Assembly (NCBI RefSeq): GCF_022985175.1
Contig: NC_066885.1
Coordinates: 14,697,560 to 14,761,559, forward strand
Direction of reading: 5' to 3'
Source of the DNA: Labeo rohita
Lineage: Eukaryota > Chordata > Actinopteri > Cypriniformes > Cyprinidae
Length of the DNA: 64,000 bases
Position 1 is the first letter of the stretch. Each line of letters opens with the position of its first letter. Positions 49,261 to 61,200 of this stretch are shown piece by piece. Made by a program: the position numbers and the translations under genes. The notes below the pieces were generated by a model. That model searched no databases, was not told where the DNA came from, and saw nothing but the letters and a program-made list of their open reading frames with translations.

Positions 49261-52200
49261 CCCCTTTCATGTTATTTTATTTTTTTCCTTTTCTTTTTCT
49301 TTAAACTGTCTTATTTTGTCCTTTCAGACAGCACATTCCATTCAGAGAGAGTAAACTCACTCACTATCTGCAGGGGTACTTTACCGGCCGGGGCAAAGCC
49401 TGTATGATTGTAAACATTAACCAGTGTGCCTCCATGTATGATGAGACACTCAACGTACTCAAGTTCTCTGCTGTAGCTCAAAAGGTGTGTAATGTCTTAA
49501 TATGTCTGCATCTCACCCCTTGAAGGGTAAGATCACTCAGAAATGAAAGTTGTCATCAATTCTTCACCCTTGTGCCGTTCATCTTTGAATATTTAATATA
49601 AACTGAGATATTTTTAATGAGAGCTGAGTGATTTCTGTCCCGTTTGAAAATATTCCATTAATACTTTGACGCTTTAAAAAGTTCATGAAGAGATTGTAAA
49701 ATAAATCCATATGAAATTCTTGGTTTAATCCAAGACTACAAAAGAGACACAATCTGGTGGTACAGTTGAGTTCCTGTTTAGCATATTTAATGTGCTTTAT
49801 GTATTTGTATTGATCTTTGTTCTAAAAAAGAAAAAGCCTAAATCTAATTATTATATAAAGTGTTTGTGTCTCATCTTCACAAGATTTAGATTAAACCTCT
49901 CGATTCATCTCGGTTATTTTTACAATGTGTTTATGAGCTTTAAAGGAATAGTTCACTCAAAAATGAAAATTCTGTCATTAATTCACCCTCGCCCTCATGT
50001 CGTTCCAAACCTGTAAGACCTTCTTTCATCTTTAGAAGTAATTAAGAGATTTTTTTTTTTTTTTTTTTTTTTTAAGAAATTCAAGAGATTTCTGACCCTG
50101 CATAGACCTGGATATCATCAAAAATGTCTTAATTTGCATTCCGAAGATGAATGAAGGTCTTGCAGGTTTGGGTGAACTACCCCTTTAAGCATCAAAATTT
50201 TAGTGGAATGGACTTGCAATAGAGGGACAGAAATATTTCAGGTTTCATTGAAAGAATATCTTTAGTCGTATTTATGGTTTATGGGTTTGGCACAACATTA
50301 GGCTAAGTAATTGATGACAGAATTTTCATTTTTTTCAGTGTCTGTATCTTACGTTTTTGGAGTACTGAATTGTTTTCCCATCATGTTTGTCAAGGTTTCT
50401 TGACTCCTCAAACTGCTGAAATGTTTCTTTTTTTTTTCTTTGCTGAAATCCCAAATAGTTTTTTTTAGGTCAGTTCTGGACCATTCTGTGGTGTTTTTCA
50501 GGTGGTGGTTCTCACTACTAAGAGCATTCCAGTGGTGGTGAAAAGGAGTGCTAGAGAGGTGTCCTTCATTATCAACAACGTTGATCGCCGGGAAATGCGG
50601 CGTAGCTCGCTGGTACGATGGGACCCCAGCCTTGAGGATGTCCAGGAAGATTCTGACACTGAGGATGAAGAGGAGAGTGAAATGGAGGACACCATTCTGG
50701 ATGCTGAGGACGAAGGGAAAGAGACTGTGCTGCTCGATAAGGGGATTTATGAGGTGAATTCTGGCACCTTATACTGTAAATCACATCTGTGGTAATTTTA
50801 GTTTTTGTCTTAATCAGCCATACAAGACGTATTTTAAATTTATTTGTTTTTCATTCATATTAATGCATGTATTTAAATTTTTATATTTTTGCTGTGTGTT
50901 ATGTTTGCATAACACTGAGGTTTCTGTCAATATGGCTGTTTTGTGTTTGTATGTATAGGCCCAGCTGCAATTTATAGAGGAGATTCAGCAGCAGTTGAGG
51001 AAGGAGACCGCTGAACACTTAAATATCGAGGCACGTGTTCGAGATGAAGTTACAAAAGAGTTCTCTGAACTGATTTCCCAGATGCAGGAAGATTACAGGT
51101 CAGAGATCACAGGCCCCCGTGCTCAATTATGTGTAATTAAAGCAAATTATAGGTCAGGCTATATGATGACCCGGACTGTTTTCTGCATCTTTTTTTTTTT
51201 TTTTTTTTTTTTCTATTTTAGTGAGCGAATAACCAGAGAGAGGGAACTAATTGAAGAACGGTGTGAACGGAGACTGGAGATTCTCAAAAACCTGGTTGGA
51301 AAAACAGCTGTGGGGGATGACAGCATGAATTCAGCTGCGACCAAATCAGAGGTACACACATGCTGTAGTTATCAGTAGATATTCAGAGTTGTGTAATTAA
51401 TTTCTTTCAAAGGTTTGAAAGGTGTGTTTTTTTTGTTAATGCTCAATTGTAAGTGTGTGTGTGTGTGTGTGTGTGTGTAGGAAGAGAATCATGACTCTCT
51501 AGACAGCATACTTGACTCTATGAGCAGTGACCTGGCTGGAATTAGACAGGATGCCCAGGCTGCCCAGTCCTGCTTGGTGACCTCTGACCCTAAAGTCTCT
51601 ATGACGTTGCTAGGCCTCGAGAAAAAGGTCTCAGAGCTTTCAGAACAGCTCAGTGAAACTCAGAACCAGCTGTTACTCAAAACACAGGGTGAGAAACTAT
51701 TACAGATAAACAGGACCACGGCAAATCTGCCCTTGCACACTTCCACAGAAATGTTTTGTGCATCCCCTGTCCCTTCAATGTTAAATATTTTTAATATTAG
51801 GGTTCCCACTATTCTGGAAAACCTACAAATATAGGTTTTCCCCCATGCCTGGAGAAGTCATTTATTTTTTCTTGTTAAGGTCATGGAAAATGTAACTATT
51901 TATTTTTTAGTAAAATTAGTATTTTTCTAGTATCTCTAGTTTTTTTCCATTCAATTTTAATAGTATTTCTTCAACTAGAAATAGCTTTTTGTGAACCCAA
52001 AACAAATTCCATTGAAACTCATTGAAATTCATTGGCCAGAAAGTGTGGGAACCCTGTATTATGCTTTTAAAGTAGGACTTTAACCACATACACTTGCTTA
52101 GTGTTAACACTTCACCTTACCAGGCTTCCTAATCGCTTGATCTAACACTAAGCCCCATACTCCCTCACAGAGCTGGAAACTCAGAGCAGACTGTCAGATG

Positions 52201-55200
52201 AGCTGGAGGAGGCGAAGAAGGTAAAACAGCCTCTGTAAAAGGCTTCTGACATTTTAACTCCCAGTATGAGGACCAGACTTACAGCATTTCAGAATAGGCA
52301 AGCTCCACTTTTTCCTCCCCTTCAGAAGCTGTAAAAATGTAGTTGAAGTTGTGGCTTGTTCTTCTGATTATAGGCTCTGGAGAGCCACAGGCAAAAGGAA
52401 TGGGAACTAAGTGAAATGTGCAGACAAAAGGATGAGATGGTTTCCAAACTCCAGACAGCTCTTGACCAACATGTAGAAAAGACGGCTCAGGATGTGAGTG
52501 TGAACATCTAGAAATTGTTTTCACATGTCCACCATAATTGGATGTACACTACTGTTCAAACATTTGTTGTCTGTTTTTGAAAGAAGCATCTTGTGCCCAC
52601 AAAATCTGCATTTATTTGATCAAAAATCCAGTAAAAACTGTAATATTTTGAAATATTACTACAATTTAAAATAACCGTTTTTGTCTTTAGTGTCACAAGA
52701 TCCTTCAGAAATCATTCCAATATGCTGATTTGGTGCTTAAGAAACATTTCAGCACAGTTGTGCTGCTTAATAATTTTGTGGAAACTGCGATGCATTCTTT
52801 GAATAGAACGTTTAAAACGACAGTATTTGAAATGTAGATCTTTTTAAGCAGTATAAAGTAAATAAATGTATTTAAAAAAAATTACTGACCTCAAACTTTT
52901 GAACAGTAGTGTAACAGTGTTTTAAAGGGGTCATTGGATGCCCATTTTCCACAAGTTGATATGATTCGTTAGGGTCTTAATGAGAAGTCTATAACATACT
53001 TTGGTTAAAATTAGTCAGTGGTAGTGTAAAAAACACCCTTTTTACCTTATTAAATCAGCCCTTTTCAGAGCAAGCCATTTTGTTGCATTTGCCTTTAAAT
53101 GCTAATGAGTTCTGCTCACCCCGCCCCTCTCTTTCGGAGCAGTTCTGTTCAGTTTTGCCAAGTCCTGCGGAATTGGGTTTCTTTAACATTGTTGTTGTGG
53201 GTTATTTTACATGTCCGCGGGTTAAAGTGACCCCAATAACGTAATATTTAGCTCCTGGAATGCTTATTTTACCAGGGGAAGCCTGCCAAAAAATTTGTTT
53301 TTTACCCACCGGAATGCAATTTTTAACGGGGGACACCCCTTATACTCACCTCTGCTGTAGGTGAAGCTGCATTACAAATGATTTGCAATCAACTATCGTG
53401 GGAGCGTCCTTGTATGGTGTGATGTCACACAGAGAAGATGCTGAGAATGGCTTGATTTGGAAAAGGGGATATTGCTTATAAAGATTTTAAAAAATACCAC
53501 TTAGTGGAATTTTATCATCATATGGTGGTTGTGTAAACGCACTGCCAACACGCATTTATGTTCAAACAACATGTTGAAGTGAGTTTTTCATCCAATGACC
53601 CCTTTAACTTTATGGAAAAAATATTAAAAATGAAAATTCTTATTAAGTCCTTTTATGTTTTTTGTTTATTTTGTTTTGTTTCTATTTATCTATTTGAAGC
53701 TTGCCCACTGATGCTATGAACTCTTGTGTAGAAAAGATCTGTGTTCAAATTCATCCATTACTTTTCCAGAAAACAAGCAAAATTACAGAATTGTCATTAT
53801 GGGTGAACAGTTCTTTTACAGTTCTTACACTTCTTTTTTTTATCTTTTGTTGCGGATTTCCAGAGAACTCAAATTGACTCCATCAAAAAGGAAAACATCC
53901 ATCTTAAACGCAATTGTACCTGCTCAGAGCAGCGGCCCGAAACCCGGACTGAAACCAGAAAGCGGCGTCAGGAAGGGGAGGGGCTTGATGAACAGCCCCC
54001 ACTCAAGAAAGGTACAGACTCCGCCCCAGGTGCTGAAAAGTGCCTCCCAGCTTTTGTCACAACCAGAGGGGCTGGCCGAGAGAATCGGGTCAAAGGACGG
54101 CGATACCTTCATGGTCGAAAAAGGCTCTCGAGCGTAAAGAAATGAACATAAATATGTTTTAGGAAATTTTACTGCAGTGCGTGATAAATCCATGTATCGC
54201 AAAGTACTTCTGTGAAGTGTATTGTTTTTATGAGATCAACTAAATAAAGAAGTATATTTATTTTTACACATGGAGAACACTGCACAGAAATACCAATAAA
54301 AAGGAGGCTTGATTTTTATATCAGTAAGAAAGAGTGTTATTATAGTATCAAAGCATCCCAGACACACATTAGGTGCTTCTTAAGTATGAACAGGAGGCTT
54401 TCAGGCTGACTGATTCCACATTTAAATGCCCCTCTTTCATCTTCAGAATGATATCAAATTGAAAATTAATTTTATGCCCAATGTGCAAGTAAAGAGAAGT
54501 GCATTTTGAATTAAATTGATTACTGGCTTCGTTACCAGTCCAGAAGCAATACATTTGAAATGGCTGGTACCAAACTAATTTAAATATTGAAGCAATTTTT
54601 AAATTAAAACAACTCATATTTAACAAACACACATAAATATTGTGTTATCGTTTGTAACTGACTGACACATAATTAATATAAAAATATTTATAGATATCTG
54701 TTAAGTGTTTCTAAAGTTCTTCATTCTTTATAGGTCCCCTGGAGGACTCAAAAGTCCAAGATGATGTTACAGATAATGGATGTCAAGACTCCGCCCTTCT
54801 TAAGGTCGAAGGTCAGCTGGAGTGTTACCTTGCTGAATCCAAACAAAAAGACAAGCAGATCACAGATCTGGAGCAGGAGTGCCACACATTAAAGGTTTGC
54901 ATCCAGGATCTGAAGTCTAAACTGGAAGAAAGAGTTTCTCAGGAGAAGGTACATCAGACATCTTTGGAAACAAAACCAGTGGTAGCTGAAGTTGTGTCCA
55001 ATGTTAGCAACACTACAGAACATTTAAAAGGTGCATATCAAGAACTGGCTGCTGCCAAATCGCAAATGGCTAAGCAAGATCACAAACTGGGAGAGAAGGA
55101 CAAACACATTTTGACTTTTGAACGGGAAATTACACTACTGAAACAGGAAGCAGAAACCTCCACAATAGCTGATCTCAAAAAAATCATCTCTGACCTGCAG

Positions 55201-58200
55201 GCTGAGGTGACAACCCTTTGTGAGGTCAAAGCTGAACTACAAGAGAAGGTCAAATGCCTTGAGAAAGAGAAGGAGGAGAGAAACTCAGCACATTTGTCTA
55301 AAGAGAAGGGGCTTACAGATAGGGAGGTGGGGCTGATGAACCCTAACACTCTTGGATCTAAAAGCATTGAGACCCATAGCAAAATAAAAATGGCAATGCC
55401 AGAAAAGGAGGCTGAGCTGGCACAGAGGGAGAACGCCCTAGTGTTAAAGGAGGCTCAGCTGTTAGTGCTGCAGAAAAAGCTGAAGGAAGCGCAGGAGCGC
55501 CTGGAGGAGGAGGAGACGCAAGCTGTCCAGGAAGCGCGCAGGAGGGAGGCGGAGAGGAGGAGAGAGCTGCTGGCTGTGGCAGAGGAGGCCATTGCTCAGA
55601 AAGATGCAGAGCTACAAAAGCGACAAGAAGAGATCAACCGGTCAGTTCTCATTCATATTTTTCCTAAATTGTAATATAGTTTCCTAAAACACAAATTTGA
55701 ACCAACATACAAAATCAGTTCAGTTTATTTTCATGTCATTAATGTCAAGCACATTCATTATTTTTCTATTTTTCATGTATTTACACAAAATAAAAGTTTT
55801 TGTTTACATAACATACAGTTGAGGTCAAAAGTTTACATACACTTTGCAGAATCTGCAAAATGTTAATTGTTTTTATAAAATAAGAGAGATTATACAAAAT
55901 GCATGTTATTTTTTTTATTTAGTATTGACCTGAATAAGATATTTCACATGAAAGATGTTTACATATAGTCCACAAGAGAAATTAATAGTTTAATTTATAA
56001 AAATGTATTATATAAAATGTATTAACTTTTACAAAAGTTTACATACACTTGATTCTTAATACTGTGTTGTTATCTGAATAATCTACTGTTTTTTTTTTTT
56101 TTTTTTTTTTTAGTGATAGTTGTTTGTGAGAAAAGTTCTTCAGGTCCAACAAATTCTTTGGCTTTCCAGCATTTTTGTGTATTTGACCCCTTTCCAACAA
56201 TGACTGTATGATTTTGAGATCCATTTTTTCACACTGAGGACAACCGAGGGACTCATATGCAACTATTACAGAAGGTTCAAGCGCTCACTGATGCTTCAGA
56301 AGGAAAAATGAAGCATTAAGAGCTGGGGGTGAAAACTTTTGAACAGAATAATGTATACATTTTTCTTATTTTGCCTAAATAGCATATTTTTTTTTTTTTT
56401 TTTTCGATTTAGTACTGACCTTCAGAAATTACATAAGATACTTACATGTTTCCCAGAAGACAAAATAAGTTCAATTTACCCTGATCTTCAAATTCAAAAA
56501 GTTTTCATCCCCTGGCTCTTTAGGTCTCTTTAGGTTTCCTTCTGGAGCATCAGTGAGCGTTTGAACCTACTGTAATAGTTTCATGTGAGTCCCTCCATTG
56601 TCCTTGGAGTGAAAAGACTCAAAATCATAGTCATTGTTCGAAAGGGTTCAAATGGACAAAAATTTTGAAAAGCCAAAAAATTTGTGGGACCTGAAGGATT
56701 TTACTGGAGGTTTTTATGGGGCTTTTTTTAATGTTCATATCAATATTGGAATTATATTGTATCAACTGAAATTAAGAAATATATTGTGATATACATTTTG
56801 ACCATGTCATCCAGCCCTACATTAAAATAGAAAGCAGTTTAAAATTGTAATATTTCACAATTTTATGGTTTTTAAATGTAGCCTTGGTAAGCATAGGAGA
56901 TGTTTTTCAAAGACGAAAAAATATCTTACCAATCCCAAACTTTAGAATGATAGCATAAAATATGTGTGAAATAGAAAAATATAGTATATTGTGTATTATC
57001 ATTTTGTCTAATGCAGACTTTAGTCAACTCACTTGAACATGGTCAAAGTGAATTTTTAGTGACTTTAAGAGTTGATTCTTTGTGAAACAAACCTTGATCT
57101 GTATCCTTAGAACTGACTTAAATGGTGTTATTAGCGGCTTTTCTTTAAGTGTTGATGATTTGTTTGAACACGTTTTCAGAAAAGCATCAAACAGTTTAAG
57201 ATATTTTGTTCCTTATTCCGTGAAATGGTGTTTCTTGCTTTATTTGTAAAAGATATTGCACAAGATTGCTGCTTTTGTTGGCTTAATGATCATTCCACAC
57301 AAAAAGACATTGATTTATTTTAGCAGCCTGAAAGGCTTTTTGTTGTCTCCTTACTGAATAAGCACTAGAAGACAAGTATATTTGTAATTGAGATAGTGTG
57401 TAGTGTATTCTGTCAGATTAATGGTCTTGTCTTTAAAGCTTTTAGCTAGTGGTTGACCAGCATAGATTTTTCATTGGCTCATGTCATTATTTATAGAGCA
57501 GGATGGGTGCTATAATGCCAAAATATACCTGCAGTGCAGTAATAGCAAATGAAACATATATTTGCTGAAGTGAGAAGAACTCGTTTTACACCACATGTAC
57601 TCAAGCTTCACTGGATAAAGAGAAATACACGTCTCTTAATTGGACAAAGAGACAGTGTACTGATGAAGAAAATCTAAAATTTTCCCCAAAACTGCCACAA
57701 CTTATCAATACTTTTGTGTCAGATTTGTTGTTGCTTTTTCTTTTTTGATATCCATTTTATGTATATGCGTTTTTTCATCACTCAGGTTAAAGGAGGAGAT
57801 TAAAACTAGTGAGTCTAAGTTGAACAGTATGGCTGTCGATCTGCGCAGAAGGGAAGATGATTCATCAGATCTTCGGGAAAAACTCTGTGACTCAAAGAAA
57901 CAGATTCAGCAGGTCCAGAAAGAGGTGAGAACTCACTCTGTTTCAAACGTCTTTACTGCCTGGCCCGAAACGAGTCAGAGTTTATACTGAATCTGACTGC
58001 TGTTCGCTTGTGCTAAAACTCTTTACGTGGTTTGATTTAGATCTCCTCCATGCGGGATGCTGAGAAATCTCTACGAATGAAGCTCAGTGATCTAGAAAAG
58101 ACTAAAGCACAGCTTCAGAATGAGATTGCCAGCAGGGAACGCACCATCAACCACCTGAAAGCTGTAAGCACTTGCTATGAATACCTAAAACCACAAAGAG

Positions 58201-61200
58201 AGAAATTTTAATTACCACTGTCATGTGAACTGAATATTTTCTCTTTGTTCTAAAACAGGAACGATCTTCTGAATCAAAGTCAGATGAGAATCTGCTGCTC
58301 TATCAGAAAGCATGTAATGGTATATATCTTGTTTAATTGCCTGCCTCTGCATGAGTGCATGCAGTAATGGGTGTCATTTATTTTCAAGTGTATAATTAAA
58401 TGTGTGGCAATAAACAGTAAAGCATGTTAATGTTTGTTGATGGGCTCTGTAGATTTGCAGGAGCGCGAGCGTGTTATTGAAGACATGCGTTTGGCTCTGA
58501 CAGAACAGGAGGAAACACAGACAGAACTGGACGTGGAGCTGGACAACAGAGAAGCTCAGATAAATGAGCTCACTCAGGGTACAAGATTACATAGAGAATA
58601 TTGCATTCATAATACTTTAATGTACTGTATGGCATTTAAAAGTATATCAGATTAAAGTATTGCAGTAATTCAAAGATGCAAAATACTGTAACCATTTAAA
58701 TAAAGATTAAATTTAATAGAAAAATCTTCTCCAGCATAATTTGAGATGATTTAAAAGATCATTTTAATGATCATTTCAATGGAAAAAAAAAACTACTTTT
58801 TTCCAGAATTGATGAGGTTGAAAGAAATGCTTCCTGAACAGAAGAACAGGAGAGATTCCATATCAGTCACTGATGACATTTTACAGGCCAGGCAACAGAC
58901 CACTCAGGCCCAGGAGAGCTTAAAGGTCTCTTGTCCAAATTTATTTTCAACTTCTCTTGAACTGTAAGTGGAAACATGTGCTTATCGTCTTTGTTTGATT
59001 CTTCGGGGTTCATGTTTGTAGCTGGCCAATGAAAAGCACCAGGCAGAGCGCAGGAAGTGGATGGAGGAGAAGTTGGTTCTGATTGGTCAGGCTAAAGAGG
59101 CTGAGGAGAGAAGGAACCAGGACATGAGGCGATTTGCTGACGATCGAGAACGGCATGCTCGCCAACAGGTCGAAATGGTAAAGAGCAGTGTGTGCTTCTA
59201 GAGGCAATATCAGACAATTACACTACCAGTCAAGTAAGATTTTTAATGTTTTTTAAAGAAGTCTTTTTTGCTCATCAAGCATGCATTTATTTGATCCAAA
59301 ATACAGCAAAAGCAGTAACACTGTGAACTATTTTTTACTTTTTAAGTAAATGCTTTATAATTAAATGTATTTCAAAACGAAATGTATTCCTGTGATCAAA
59401 GCTAAATTTTCAGCATCATTACTACAATCTTCGGTGTCACAAGAGCCTTCGGAAATTATAGAAATTAATACTTTTATTTACCAAGGATGCTTTAAATTGA
59501 TCAAAAGTTACAAAAAAGTTCTATTTCAGAGAAATGCTGTTCTTCTAAACTCTGTTTATCAAAGAAACCTGAAAAAATTCTACTCAGCTGTTTTCAACAT
59601 AATAATAATAAATGTTTTTTTTTTTTTTTAAGCATCAAATCAGAATATTAGAATGATAGGTTCATGTGACTGGAGTAGTGATGCTAAAAATTCAGCTTTG
59701 AAATTACAGAAATAAATTAAATTTTAAAATATATTGAAAATAGAAAACAGTCGTTTTAAATAGTAAAAATAATTCAAAATTTCACAGTTTTTGCTGTACT
59801 TCGGGTCAAATAAATGTAGGAAAGTTTTCTTTAAAAAGCATAAAAAATCTTTTCGTTCAACAACTTCTGACTGGTACTGTATGTTTTTAGTTAAAGAGAG
59901 AATGACTGTTGATTTGTGTCAATTAGGAGTCTCTTGCCACACGTCTTGCTGCTCGTGAGGAAGAGATGGAAAGCTGGAGAAAAGAGAGAGACACACTCGT
60001 CTCTGCTCTAGAGATTCAGCTGAAGAAGCTCATCACATCCAATGCAGAGAAAGACCAACAGATCAAGATCCTACAGTCCACAAACACTCCCCAAACACCA
60101 GAGGTCAGTCTAGTGTCATATACAAACTCTCTTTATATTCATGTTAATTTTTACCTGCTAGAAATTAATATTTTAATTGGTAAAAAGTAGCATTAAATTA
60201 AATTGAATTAAACTGAAATGCTGCTTTTTTGAACTTTCTATTTGTCAAAGCATCCTGAAAAAGTATCATGGTTTCCAAAAAAATATTAAGCAGGACATCC
60301 GCTTTCTACAGTGATTAAAATAAGAAATGTTTCTGGACCATTAAACCAAGATGTACTGAACCAGTAGATGCATCAGCCAGTTATTACACATAACACACAA
60401 GGGGTAGGCAATAAGCAAAAAATGTCAGTGTTCTTACACATTTTGGTAGATTTATAATAATATACATTTTTTTAATTGAAATATGTAATTTTAATATCAT
60501 GTACATTGCAGTGAAACAGCTTAGTTATTAAAAAATATAAACATTTTTCATAAATTTGCTCAGCATGTATTTTTTTAAAAATTAGATGAGATAAAAGCAT
60601 TCTTAATTCAGACGTTATTCAATCATTTTTGAGGTAATTCATTTAGTAGCATTACAGGTGCGTGTTGGAAAGTGTAATAGCAGTGTCGTCATTGTTCAGT
60701 GGCACTGAATGCTGGATTCTGATTGGTTGACAGACATTTGAAGGGTTAATTTCCTGTGATTGTACGACTACAAAATGGTCCAGATTTGTTTACTGCGTTA
60801 GTGTCAAATTATCAGAACTTCAAAGAGCCATACAGCTCTTTTGAAGCCAAGAAAATCTAATAAAATGACATACACCGATCAGGCATAACATTATGACCAC
60901 TGACAGGTGAAGTGAATAACACTGATTATCCCTTCAGTGTTCTACTGGGAAACCTTGGGTCATGCAATCCATATGAATGTTACTTTGACTCGTGCCACCT
61001 ACAGTGCCTTGTGAACACCATAACGACAAAGCAAAAAACTGATTTGTGACAACTTTGGAAATGTATTAAAAATAAAACACTGAAATAGGTACATTGCATA
61101 AGTATTCATACCCTTAACTCAATACTTAGTTGAAGCACCTTTACAGCCTCAATTCTTTTTGGGTGTAATGTGACCAGCTTTGCACATCTGCATTTGGCAA

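Larger units (their letters stand above)
44575..49484 (+). other. kif20b: kif20b motor domain exons
   Basis: The motor begins with LKVYLRIRPF (residues 46-55). The P-loop is GVTNAGKT at 141-148 (exon 45747-45885), the kinesin-6 form of the general GxxxxGKT motif. Switch I is NLLSSRSH at 331-338, spread over exons 48708-48819 and 48920-48991. Switch II DLAGSE is at 366-371 (exon 49077-49223). The motor closes with HIPFRESKLTHYL and ETLNVLKFSAVAQK, ending at residue 462. All nucleotide-binding motifs are intact, so an active ATPase is expected. The insert between P-loop and switch I (exons 46607-47237) is long, as is characteristic of kinesin-6 proteins. Confidence 0.93.
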
